Positions 28,060 to 36,648 of a stretch of DNA of 64,000 nucleotides are shown in pieces; within the stretch, counting starts at the first letter, position 1; each line of letters starts with the position of its first letter. Made by a program: the position numbers and the translations under genes. The notes beneath the pieces were generated by a model, which did no database searches, was not told the DNA's origin, and saw nothing but the letters and a program-made list of their open reading frames with translations. Source of the DNA: Bacteroidota bacterium (GTDB lineage Bacteria; Bacteroidota; Ignavibacteria; Ignavibacteriales; Ignavibacteriaceae); contig JAMCWE010000174.1 of the NCBI GenBank assembly GCA_023475265.1, positions 1 through 64,000 on the forward strand, in the 5' to 3' direction.

Positions 28060-29152
28060 AAACGCCTTCAATTATTTTATTTGCAATGCTGATGGCTCTG
28101 GCAATAGCCTGATCCATATCGTAATATTTATATTCGCCAAGCCTGCCACAGATAATCAGTTTGTCATCTGCCTGCGCTCTCTGTACGTACTTCTTAAAAA
28201 GAGTTTGGTTCCTGCTGCTCGGGAATGGATACTCGTAATCGTTCGGGTTTTGAGGTGAGAATGGAATCTCTTTGGTTATCACGGTTCCCTTTATTCTTTT
28301 TGAATATTCTGTTGGAAGTATATGTTTCCATTCGAGTATTCTGATAAAGTTTCCTTGTTCGGGAGAAGGATAATTTACCTGCCCGCAAGGCTGGTAGAAA
28401 TCTTTGTCTTCAAAATATGAATGGATTCTTTTTTGTCCGCGGTATTCCAGCTTTCCTAATTCGAAATTATAGTACTCATCTATCGGGCCCGTAAAAATCA
28501 ACTTCTTTCTTACATCGAACATTTCCTGGTTCTGTAAGAAATCAAAATTCAGAATAACCGGTATTCCATCAATTAAATTTTTAGTAAACTCAGCATAGCC
28601 ATTTGCCGGAATGCCCTGATATTTATGCCGCATCAGCCTCGGTTCGTCGTCTTCCATTACGTCGAATCTTTTTGCAAGGTCTGCCGAAAGCTCACTTGCT
28701 TTTATGCCCCACTGTTTTTCGGTATATCCTTTTACAAATTTTTTATAGATAAGCTCCGGCATAATCTTTAGCGAAGCTTCTTCAAAATTTTCAGGATTCC
28801 CTTCAAATGATGGTTTCCAATTTTCTCCAATTTCTTTTTTGATGTAGCTTCCGGCAATAGGCCAGTTTTCAAAATTTCCGTCGACAAAAGATTTTAGAGA
28901 AGCTTCATATTTATAAAATGAAGAAAATCGGTTTACGAATTCCCACAGCCTGTCCGAATTGGTTCTAAAGTAATGCGGTCCGTAGGTATGAACTCTAATT
29001 CCGGAAGGATGGAAATGATCATGAACATTCCCGCCGATATGATTCCGTCTTTCCAAAACAAGTACTTCGCGTCCGCTGTCTTGAAGCATACGCGCAATAG
29101 TCCCGCCGGTTAGACCGGAACCGACAATTAAATAATCTATTTTTATCGACAT
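28019..29152 (-). CDS. glf: UDP-galactopyranose mutase
   Basis: 377 residues, the normal bacterial length. The FAD-binding N-terminus DYLIVGSGLTGGTIARML and ERRNHIGGNVHDH are diagnostic, as are THTYGPHYFRT-like VHTYGPHYFRTN, YTEKQWG, YQGIPANGY, FTGPIDEYYN and, near the C-terminus, GRLGEYKYYDMDQAI. The enzyme interconverts UDP-galactopyranose and UDP-galactofuranose, so the glycan built here probably contains Galf. It heads the first transcription unit of the locus, about 90 bp downstream of palindrome copy 3, and overlaps the next glycosyltransferase gene by 41 bp. Confidence 0.95.
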   Translation of the reverse strand: MSIKIDYLIVGSGLTGGTIARMLQDSGREVLVLERRNHIGGNVHDHFHPSGIRVHTYGPHYFRTNSDRLWEFVNRFSSFYKYEASLKSFVDGNFENWPIAGSYIKKEIGENWKPSFEGNPENFEEASLKIMPELIYKKFVKGYTEKQWGIKASELSADLAKRFDVMEDDEPRLMRHKYQGIPANGYAEFTKNLIDGIPVILNFDFLQNQEMFDVRKKLIFTGPIDEYYNFELGKLEYRGQKRIHSYFEDKDFYQPCGQVNYPSPEQGNFIRILEWKHILPTEYSKRIKGTVITKEIPFSPQNPNDYEYPFPSSRNQTLFKKYVQRAQADDKLIICGRLGEYKYYDMDQAIARAISIANKIIEGVYDPEKYYNLSLSS

Positions 29153-29239
29153 AGATTATTATCTTGCGAATATTATACCAATGAGATTTGTTGAAGAAAG
29201 GAATATTTAGGATTTGACTTTGAGTTTTTATTTCTGAAC

Positions 29240-29255
29240 ATGGCTAATTTTAGCC
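29240..29255. promoter_or_regulatory. palindrome TGGCTAATTTTAGCCA (copy 3 of 3)
   Basis: Identical in all 16 bases to copy 2. It lies about 88 bp upstream of glf and about 15 bp after the stop of the 621-aa gene. On the minus strand the flank TGTTCAGAAATAAAAA resembles the copy 2 flank AGTACAGAAAAAAGAC. It is placed to control the glf unit. Confidence 0.62.
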
Positions 29256-29270
29256 AGTAAGTTTAACAGG

Positions 29271-31136
29271 TTAGGTTTGTAATAACTCGAATATTTTACA
29301 ACTCTCTTCTTGAAATTTTTTTTCAGCATCATTTTTATAAATTTTTTCCTGAGTTTCTCTCTCTAATTTTATATCATTTAAATGTTTCTTTTTATCTTCA
29401 ATTAATTTATTAAACTTTTCTTCCAAATCTTTTTCATTTCTTTCATGTTCTTTTTTAAGATAGTCTGCCTGATAATTCTTTTCATCTTTGATGGCGCTTA
29501 TTGCGCGTATCAATCTCTGTTTCTGATTTGAACTTTCCAATAATGCCATCCCAGCCGAAACAAAAGAAATTAATAAACCGACAGTAAACGCAATTATTCC
29601 CCATTTCATACCCGTCATTACAATTATGGGTAAAATATTATTTATTTTTTCAGGGTCGCTGGTAATGTTGTTAGAATATCCGGCACATCCGCCCATAAGA
29701 AAAACCGTAATAGACAAAATGAAATTATAAGTCATCGCATTGCGAAATGCAGTTTTCGGATTTAAGCTTTGAATAAGTTGAAGATTTTTTATTCTATCTT
29801 CAAGCACCGTAACATTATCCTCGGCGCGTTTAACTATTATTTTAATTGTATTATCCAAGCGATCTTTTAATTTTTTCTTATGCTCTTCATATTCTTTAGA
29901 AAGATCTTGAATTTCGCTAAATCGGTCTTGTATTTGTTTATCAAATATTAAGAGCCGCTCATTGGCTTGGTTGTAATATTTTATCTTTATTGTGTCAATT
30001 ACTGTGTCAGCAATTTGTTTATATTTTTGAAAGAATTTATTCAAGCTTCCAAAAATCAAAACATTATTATTTGAAGAATAATCTTGAATTATCTTATCAA
30101 TAAAGGAAATATCCTTTATAATCTTTTCACTAAAATATTCGGTTAAATTTAAGGCTTTAAAAGAATTCAACTTTAATTTTATGGTTTTGATATCATTAGT
30201 GTTTTCCGACTTCACGTCTTTAAGAAAATCCGAAATTATTAAATTCGATAACGAAAATTCAGGGTAATAAAATAAGTTACTCATTACCGAATTCTTTAAT
30301 AGATAATCAAACAAAGTAACATCATTTACATCAATGGAATATTCTATCCTGGATAAATCATAATTGTAAAGTTCGCTTAGCATTTCATATTTAATAATGC
30401 TCTGACTTAATTGAATTTCACAAAGCGTAAGATAAAATTTGGCGCTTATACCCATTGGTTTTATGGATAAGGCTTCCAGAAAACTATTTTTTGCTTTTGG
30501 GTTATCCTTTTGATTTAGAAATACAAAACCTTCATATAAATTTATCAGATATTGCAGCTCATTTTTTAAATTATCGTTTAGTTTATTTTCATTTAACACA
30601 TCTTTTGATTGTTCTAAAAGTTCCAAAGATTTTAAAGGATTAAATAAAAGTTTATCATTAGCTAAAATAACTGCCTGGATAATCAAACTAAGAAAATTGT
30701 TTCTACTCGATTTTTTCTCGGCATAGCTTAATGCAGAAGCAGCAAAATATCTTTTTTCATTTTCTGATTTAATTATAATCCATTTAGTATAAAATTCTTT
30801 TATAGATTTATAAGCACTATTTCCAGTTGAGTGAACTGACGATGTTTTGTAAACATCTTCAAGCTGTAAAATAATTGGAGATCTACTTATCCAGAATAAA
30901 GGCGCTTCTTCGTACCTTATAAATGCTTCACTAATTTCTTCAGGAAGTTTAAAACTAAAAAAACGGGAACTTTCTTTTATATTCTTTAAAATATCTATAG
31001 TTTCATCCACATCGAGTTGAAAAAACTCTTTCCCTAAATTTCTAAATTTATAGATATTCACTTCAGAGAAAGCATTATCCTCAAATCCCTCAATAGAGTC
31101 AGAATTTTCATCAAAAATTATTTTATCTTTTTCCAT
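29271..31136 (-). CDS. unrecognised membrane protein with TPR-like and coiled-coil regions
   Basis: 621 residues, no family recognised. The N-terminal ~120 residues are acidic and soluble. Residues ~130-260 are helical with TPR-like features (YEGFVFLNQKDNPKAKNSFLEALSI). Residues ~395-455 form a charged coiled coil. Two membrane helices follow at ~470-486 (FILSITVFLMGG) and ~501-530 (ILPIIVMTGMKWGIIAFTVGLL), and a highly charged coiled coil runs from ~540 to 615. There is no signal peptide. The two-helix hairpin with long coiled coils on both sides suggests a cytoplasmic, membrane-anchored scaffold. It lies directly upstream of glf but is separated from it by palindrome copy 3, so cotranscription is uncertain. 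Confidence 0.7.
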   Translation of the reverse strand: MEKDKIIFDENSDSIEGFEDNAFSEVNIYKFRNLGKEFFQLDVDETIDILKNIKESSRFFSFKLPEEISEAFIRYEEAPLFWISRSPIILQLEDVYKTSSVHSTGNSAYKSIKEFYTKWIIIKSENEKRYFAASALSYAEKKSSRNNFLSLIIQAVILANDKLLFNPLKSLELLEQSKDVLNENKLNDNLKNELQYLINLYEGFVFLNQKDNPKAKNSFLEALSIKPMGISAKFYLTLCEIQLSQSIIKYEMLSELYNYDLSRIEYSIDVNDVTLFDYLLKNSVMSNLFYYPEFSLSNLIISDFLKDVKSENTNDIKTIKLKLNSFKALNLTEYFSEKIIKDISFIDKIIQDYSSNNNVLIFGSLNKFFQKYKQIADTVIDTIKIKYYNQANERLLIFDKQIQDRFSEIQDLSKEYEEHKKKLKDRLDNTIKIIVKRAEDNVTVLEDRIKNLQLIQSLNPKTAFRNAMTYNFILSITVFLMGGCAGYSNNITSDPEKINNILPIIVMTGMKWGIIAFTVGLLISFVSAGMALLESSNQKQRLIRAISAIKDEKNYQADYLKKEHERNEKDLEEKFNKLIEDKKKHLNDIKLERETQEKIYKNDAEKKFQEESCKIFELLQT

Positions 31137-31895
31137 TAAAATTCTTTTGATTTAATTCTTGCATAAGTGAAATTTTTTCTCATCTTTTTACTCGAATACA
31201 ATAATCCTATTCCATTATCGAATAATATTACTAAAATTTTACTTCCCTTTAATAACAATATTCAATAATAAAATATTGATGGCTAAAATTGATCACACTT
31301 AAATCTCAAATAATTATTGAAAAAAATACCTGCTGTTTATGTAAAATTTATAAGATCATCTTAATAAAAATGAAGAATAAAATTATTATTTTGTAAAAAG
31401 TTCCAGTTATATTCTTAATTTTAAATTTGAAACCAAAATTTGGTAAAAGTTACCGTTTAATAAGAAATTTTTTCAGATCAACAGACAACCTTAATTTTAG
31501 AAATCATTTGGAAAGACTTAAAAGTAATTGTTAATGAAGTGATATGCTTATTTTTTGTAATGCGAAAAAATTTTAAACTATTTTGTATGAGTAATAATTT
31601 CCGAAAATGAATTTTATTATTTTCTAAATTATTTATTTAATGAGTTAAAGAATTGAAATCAATAACATTATTGCAATAAATGAATTGTTTTGTATTCTGG
31701 CATAAAATTGGTAAAATAGAAAACAAAAATATAATTGATTGTGTCAGTAGATTTACAGTCCCTAAATAAAATGTACAAAATATTTTTGCTAAAGAATAAA
31801 ATAAGTTGCTTAAATAATATTTCAGATTTGATATTTAAATAAATAGATTGAGCTTAATAAATCATTGCTATTATTAATACACTTAGGGTAAGACT
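31137..31895. other. 759-bp AT-rich gene-poor gap
   Basis: No coding frame with family features was seen on either strand. It contains a single half-palindrome TGGCTA at 31280-31285 followed by AAATTGATCA, a possible decayed relative of the 16-bp site, and a short inverted repeat GGTAAAAGTTACC at 31442-31454. Promoters for the divergent minus-strand 621-aa gene and the plus-strand pilin-like gene should lie here. The large size is unusual for this compact stretch of genome and leaves room for an unseen small RNA. Confidence 0.45.
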
Positions 31896-32279
31896 ATGGG
31901 TCAACAGCAACTGTTATTAATATTGATCGGGGTTATTGCAGTAGGATTGGCAATAGTTGTAGGAATTAATATATTTAACAATTACAAATCAACGACTAAT
32001 AGAGATGCAATTGTAGGAGATTTAAATAATTTAGGCTCGCATGCAAGGAAATATTTTATAGAAACAAGATCATTGGGCGGAGGTGATCAATCATTTACCG
32101 GATGGACTATACCGACTGGATTAACTTCGAATGACAATGGGGGCTATTCTGCTTCAGTTACATCCAATTTAGTAACTATTGTTGGTACCGGTACTCAACC
32201 CGGAAATGACGGAACAAATCCAGTTAAAATTACAGACTATGTTACTTCTACTAAAGATAGTATTGTTATAAACAATTAA
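31896..32279 (+). CDS. small pilin-like membrane-anchored protein
   Basis: 127 residues. It begins MGQQQLLLILIGVIAVGLAIVVG, a short leader ending in Gly2, a polar QQQ and then one long hydrophobic helix (~5-28), followed by a small Gly/Ser/Thr-rich globular region with no cysteines. This is the plan of type IV pilins or pseudopilins with a very short class III leader. The usual F1 and E5 of type IVa pilins are absent, so processing by a prepilin peptidase is a guess. ATG at 31896 follows AGGGTAAG. Its stop is 1 bp from the convergent DUF5916 gene. It might be a surface filament subunit, or a target of the neighbouring glycosylation genes. Confidence 0.72.
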   Translation: MGQQQLLLILIGVIAVGLAIVVGINIFNNYKSTTNRDAIVGDLNNLGSHARKYFIETRSLGGGDQSFTGWTIPTGLTSNDNGGYSASVTSNLVTIVGTGTQPGNDGTNPVKITDYVTSTKDSIVINN

Positions 32280-32280
32280 A

Positions 32281-34488
32281 TTAAAAATAGTAAAGATATT
32301 TTATTTTGAATACTCCGGCTCTTGCAGCAACATGCATTCTTTGAGGAAGAAGATTTCCAATATCATCATATTGATCGCTTCGATTATCAACTTCATTATA
32401 AGCAAAATAAATCCAACTCTTTGGCAAAAAGTTATATGCGAAAAGTAATCCGCCAATTATTTGTTCCATATGCCGCGAGGACTTGTCAAATAAATTATCA
32501 ACATAAACTCTAATGTTAAGATCATTCACTGGAGTTAATGAAAAATATGGACGAGCATTATAAACAATGTCTTCAATGCCGCCCGCAGGATTTCCTTCGA
32601 CATACATATTAAAAGTTGTACCTAACCATAAAATATCCGATACATTCCAATCGAAATTTACGCCATGCCACGTATAGAAAGCTAAATAATCTCTATCGAA
32701 GTTATAAGTTTTGGCATAGCCGCCGTTAATACTTGCATCCCAAGCGGGAGTAATATTGAATGATGCATTATAATCAATTTCATAAGAATTATATTTTATA
32801 CCCTGATCTTTGGACTTACCTAAAATAAATGTAAACTCATAACGCCAGTTATCTCTAAATGACATGTTAAAATCTACTATTGCTGAGCGGTCGGTATAAT
32901 TTTCAACATGTTTATAATTTGTATAAAATCCTCCGAGGATTAATATCTGACTAACATATCCTTCATCAAAATACCAATTTGGTCCGGCAAGCCAAGTTAC
33001 TTCCGCTGTACCAATCCAGGGGACATAGCCAACTTCATTTATATCAAAATTATTTCCGATGTATCTGTTTCTTCCAAGTACCCACCAATTATTTCCGGAA
33101 GAAACGAATCCAACTGAAGCGGCATAATCTCCTTGAGAATTTTTTATTGATCTAGCCAATTGATATGATAGCTGCCAACCGGAAGTTCTTAACGCACCAT
33201 CAACATCAACTACACCATAAGTATCATTCTGTGCTTGCTTGCCGACGAATAAAGTTCCAATGGATGAATTTTCACCGATTTGTTTTTTTAATCTGACAGA
33301 TCCGAAAATAGCCTTTGGCTCTATCACTTCACTGTCATTATCCAAATAAGATTTTTGATCCGTCAACGCAAGAAATCCGCCGTACTCCCAATCATTAATT
33401 CTTCCAAAAGCTTTTGTTCCAAGAATTAAAGGAACATCACTTCCATCGGAAAGTTTCTTTCCAATTCGTCTTGAATAAAATAATTCCAGCGGGCTATAAA
33501 AGCCGGTGTTATTCTGTTTACCGGCAGGCATAAAAATTTCATTACCTTCCGTAAAGAACGGTCGTCGCTCAGAAAAATAAGTTTCATATCTGGAAATATT
33601 AAATTGATATGGGTCGGCTTCAATTTGTGCAAAATCCGGATTAGCGGTTAATTGAAATTTCAATTCCGGAGATGGATTATACATAACATCCAAACCCAAA
33701 TTTGGAGAAATTTTATATTTGGCATCTTTAGAAAAGATAGAACCGTTTAAGCCATTACCAATATAATCCGCTTTGGAAATTCCAACTGGATAAATTTCTA
33801 AATTTAATCCGGTAACAGTTGGTTTAAAATTATCAAATTCAAGTTTACCAAATTTGGAAATGCGCAAACCTTCGTTTTGTTCATACTTATTCCAATAAAG
33901 ATCTTCTGTTAAATATGGAATCCATCTGTCAAAATCGATTCCCCAATAAGTTAAATTTTTGTTATACTGAATTGACTTGTAAGGGATTTTCATTTCAACA
34001 ACAAATCCCCAATCATAAACTTTTGAAGCAGCAAACCAAATCCCATCCCAGCTATAATCACGGTTTCTCGCATCGTCCAGAAGCCGCGCGTCGGCTCTTA
34101 CGCCGCCGGCGGTAACAGCAAATTTATAGGCGGTTTTTTTATCATCAAAAGTATCAAGCATCATCGAAACAATTTCTCCAGTTGTATTATCAAGTGTCCC
34201 GGTATTCGCTTGAATATATTTTTTATCTTCATAGCAAATCATCAAGCAATAAATTGCGTCATCTGTTGTAAGAACTTTAGCAACCGTTGGCCACACAGGA
34301 TTTTTGTCATAATAAGGTGCAAGCTGAAAAAAATTTGTTGCAGAATCCGCGGTGCTCCAAATTGGATCGATGATTCCATCAATTTTAATCTCAGTATCAA
34401 TTTTTTTTAGATGTAATACTTTGACATGATTTTGTGCTGATAATAAGACTGTTGAAACAATTATAAAGCTCAGTAAAATTTTTATCAT
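32281..34488 (-). CDS. DUF5916-family outer-membrane protein with CBM9-like N-terminal domain
   Basis: 735 residues. A signal peptide covers ~1-18 (ILLSFIIVSTVLLSAQ). A carbohydrate-binding-module-9-like domain at ~25-215 starts KIDTEIKIDGIIDPIWSTAD and contains WGFVVEMKIPYKSI. Residues ~230-735 are rich in alternating aromatic residues and carry YFSERRPFFTEGNEIF, the DUF5916 hallmark, then a probable beta-barrel ending in F. Family members are common in Bacteroidota-like bacteria and probably sit in the outer membrane; their function is not established. Binding or import of a glycan or peptide is a fair guess from the CBM9-like part. It is monocistronic and convergent with the pilin-like gene. 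Confidence 0.85.
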   Translation of the reverse strand: MIKILLSFIIVSTVLLSAQNHVKVLHLKKIDTEIKIDGIIDPIWSTADSATNFFQLAPYYDKNPVWPTVAKVLTTDDAIYCLMICYEDKKYIQANTGTLDNTTGEIVSMMLDTFDDKKTAYKFAVTAGGVRADARLLDDARNRDYSWDGIWFAASKVYDWGFVVEMKIPYKSIQYNKNLTYWGIDFDRWIPYLTEDLYWNKYEQNEGLRISKFGKLEFDNFKPTVTGLNLEIYPVGISKADYIGNGLNGSIFSKDAKYKISPNLGLDVMYNPSPELKFQLTANPDFAQIEADPYQFNISRYETYFSERRPFFTEGNEIFMPAGKQNNTGFYSPLELFYSRRIGKKLSDGSDVPLILGTKAFGRINDWEYGGFLALTDQKSYLDNDSEVIEPKAIFGSVRLKKQIGENSSIGTLFVGKQAQNDTYGVVDVDGALRTSGWQLSYQLARSIKNSQGDYAASVGFVSSGNNWWVLGRNRYIGNNFDINEVGYVPWIGTAEVTWLAGPNWYFDEGYVSQILILGGFYTNYKHVENYTDRSAIVDFNMSFRDNWRYEFTFILGKSKDQGIKYNSYEIDYNASFNITPAWDASINGGYAKTYNFDRDYLAFYTWHGVNFDWNVSDILWLGTTFNMYVEGNPAGGIEDIVYNARPYFSLTPVNDLNIRVYVDNLFDKSSRHMEQIIGGLLFAYNFLPKSWIYFAYNEVDNRSDQYDDIGNLLPQRMHVAARAGVFKIKYLYYF

Positions 34489-34801
34489 ATATTAGTCCGG
34501 TTTTACAGATTAAGCTTAATGTTATGACTAAATAAATCTTATCTAAGTTACTATGAAGAAATTCCTCTGCATTAGTTTTTCCGCGTAACTGTAACAAATA
34601 TGGAAAGAAGAATTTTTTCTTATTTACTTTTTTTGATAAAAGGATTATTCGAGTTTTCCAACGGTTTTAAAATCTGATTGGATTAAAATGAAATAATCAA
34701 ACATTTCATAAAATTAAATTTGTATATGAATCTTCGTTTTAATTTTATAAATAATTCTTTATGTTTTAATAGATTGGTTTTAAAAATATACTGGATCATC
34801 T
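34489..34801. other. 313-bp divergent promoter region
   Basis: Separates the minus-strand DUF5916 gene from the plus-strand corrinoid methyltransferase module. It is AT-rich with long T-runs. No cobalamin or SAM riboswitch core could be recognised by eye. No small gene was seen. Confidence 0.4.
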
Positions 34802-35980
34802 ATGACATCTCGCGAAAGAATGAATATAGCTATGCATTTACAAAGTGCAGATAGGGTTCCGGTTATGTGTCAGCTTTCCATTGGCCATTATTTTTTAAAC
34901 TCTGGAATTGACCCGCTTGATATTTGGTTTACTTCAGAAGGTTTTGCTGAAGCATTGGTTCGCATGAAAAACAAATATTCATTTGACGGAGTTTTGGTTA
35001 ATCTTCCCGGCAGAGATCCCGATTATAAAAACTATATTGATAAAATTGAAAAGAACGATGACGGATCAATCGTCCGCTGGAAAAATGGAAATTATACCGT
35101 TATTCCAAAAGATGATAATCCACACTATTACCAAAATGACGGCAGCCGGTACTTCCCAACTTTTGATCAACTAAATCCTGATGAACTGTTATACATTGAG
35201 CCGTGGGATTTAACTGATATTACTTATCCGTTCACTTGGGGATTTGATAAAGAGCCTCGTTCTGTAAATAAATATTTTCCGGATTATCATTTAGACACGA
35301 TTAAAAAAGTTTTAGAGAAATCGAACGGTGAATTTTCTGTTCATTCAGAGATATTTTCTCCGTGGTCGCAATTTCTTGAGCTGTTAAATTATGAATCTGC
35401 TTTAATGGCAATTATGGATGATCCGGAAAAATCCAAAGCATGTTTAGAAAGATTAACCGAAGGTGCAATTGCTCTCGGTAAAGAACAAGCTAAATGCGGT
35501 GTAGATGCCATATTAATTTCATCGGCATTTGCCGGAGCTGGATTAATTTCGAGAGAGCATTATCAAGAATTTATTTTGCCATATGAAAAAAGAATTGTTG
35601 AAGAAATTCAAAAAGATTTTGAAATACCGGTTTACACACACACTTGCGGAAGCATCGGTGACAGGCTAGATCTGATGATCGAAACCGGAACAAAAGGAAT
35701 TGATACTCTTGATCCACCTCCATTAGGAACAGTTGAACTTGAAGAGGCTAAAAAAATTTTAACCGGAAAAGTATTTATAAAAGGGAATATAGATCCGGTG
35801 AATACTTTGCTTCAATCAAATGAAGAAAATATTCGCAAAGATGTTGAATGGAGATTGAAAACTGGAAAACCAAACGGCGGATATATTTTAAGTTCCGCAT
35901 GCTCAGTTGCGCCTTATACTCCGCCAAAAAACATTGAGCTTCTAATTGAACTTTCTGAAAAGTTTGGGAAATACGAATAA
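34802..35980 (+). CDS. MtaA/URO-D-type corrinoid-linked methyltransferase
   Basis: 392 residues of the uroporphyrinogen decarboxylase (URO-D) superfamily, in the methyltransferase rather than the HemE branch. It carries the zinc-ligand pattern H-x-C in YTHTCGSIGD, with a third Cys in LSSACSVAPYTPP near the C-terminus, the sites used by MtaA/MtbA/CmuA-type enzymes. The HemE start motif (RQAGR) is absent. Such enzymes move a methyl group between a corrinoid protein and a thiol, or between a methoxylated or methylated substrate and a corrinoid. The next gene is a corrinoid protein whose start overlaps this stop by 1 bp. The exact methyl donor is unknown. Confidence 0.85.
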   Translation: MTSRERMNIAMHLQSADRVPVMCQLSIGHYFLNSGIDPLDIWFTSEGFAEALVRMKNKYSFDGVLVNLPGRDPDYKNYIDKIEKNDDGSIVRWKNGNYTVIPKDDNPHYYQNDGSRYFPTFDQLNPDELLYIEPWDLTDITYPFTWGFDKEPRSVNKYFPDYHLDTIKKVLEKSNGEFSVHSEIFSPWSQFLELLNYESALMAIMDDPEKSKACLERLTEGAIALGKEQAKCGVDAILISSAFAGAGLISREHYQEFILPYEKRIVEEIQKDFEIPVYTHTCGSIGDRLDLMIETGTKGIDTLDPPPLGTVELEEAKKILTGKVFIKGNIDPVNTLLQSNEENIRKDVEWRLKTGKPNGGYILSSACSVAPYTPPKNIELLIELSEKFGKYE

Positions 35981-36648
35981 TGAAAGAAGAATTATTTAAA
36001 GAACTATCACAAGCAGTTATTGAAGGCAATAAAGATAGAAGCATCGAACTAACAAATAAGCTTTTAGAATTAGGCATTGACGCAAAAATTATTCTTGATC
36101 ATGGATTACTGCCGGGGATGGAGGTTGTTGGTATTAGGTTTCGTGACAATATAATTTTTGTTCCGCAAGTTCTTATTTCGGCAAGAGCAATGAAATCTTC
36201 TTTAGCTATTTTAGAACCGCTGCTTTCAAAAGCTGATCTTAAAGGAAGCGGAACAATAATTATGGGAACAGTTAAAGGAGATATTCATGATATCGGAAAA
36301 AATATTGTTTCGATGATGTTAAGAAGCAGCGGATTTACGGTTATCGATCTTGGTATTGATACAAAGGTTGAAAAATTTTTAGATGCGATAAAAAATGAAA
36401 ACGCCGATATCGTCGGAATGTCTGCTTTGTTAACCACAACTATGGGCTACATGAAAGTTGTAGTCGACAGAATTAAAGAAGAAGAAATTAATGTAAAAAC
36501 TATGGTAGGCGGAGCTCCAATTTCAAAGGCATTTGCAATGGAAGTTGGCGCAGATGGATATGCAAAGAACGCAACTGACGCAGTAAAATTAGCAAAACAA
36601 TTAATTGGACTTGAATCAAAGGAGACAAAAATTGAACAAATTTCTTGA
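35980..36648 (+). CDS. corrinoid (B12-binding) methyl-carrier protein
   Basis: 222 residues with the two-part layout of MtaC/MtbC/MetH cobalamin modules. A helical cap occupies ~1-85 (LDHGLLPGMEVVGIRF). A Rossmann-like B12 domain occupies ~90-215 with the cobalt-ligand motif GDIHDIG (D-x-H-x-x-G), then VGMSALLTTTM (S-x-L) and VGGAPIS (GG). It carries methylcobalamin between the URO-D-type enzyme before it and the homocysteine methyltransferase after it. ATG at 35980 overlaps the upstream stop by one base. No corrinoid reductive activase gene is seen in the window. Confidence 0.9.
   Translation: MKEELFKELSQAVIEGNKDRSIELTNKLLELGIDAKIILDHGLLPGMEVVGIRFRDNIIFVPQVLISARAMKSSLAILEPLLSKADLKGSGTIIMGTVKGDIHDIGKNIVSMMLRSSGFTVIDLGIDTKVEKFLDAIKNENADIVGMSALLTTTMGYMKVVVDRIKEEEINVKTMVGGAPISKAFAMEVGADGYAKNATDAVKLAKQLIGLESKETKIEQIS

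Noticed and set aside
28060-28071. TTG start for the double GT2 protein
   Set aside because: ATG at 28059 has GAAGG at good spacing; the TTG lies upstream of that site.
31693-31712. Sigma-54 promoter near TGGCATAAAATTGG before the pilin-like gene
   Set aside because: The GG and GC elements do not have the required spacing. No convincing -24/-12 site was found by eye in the gaps.
34802-35980. HemE (uroporphyrinogen decarboxylase)
   Set aside because: Lacks the HemE N-terminal RQAGR motif, carries zinc-ligand motifs of MtaA-type methyltransferases and sits next to a corrinoid protein.
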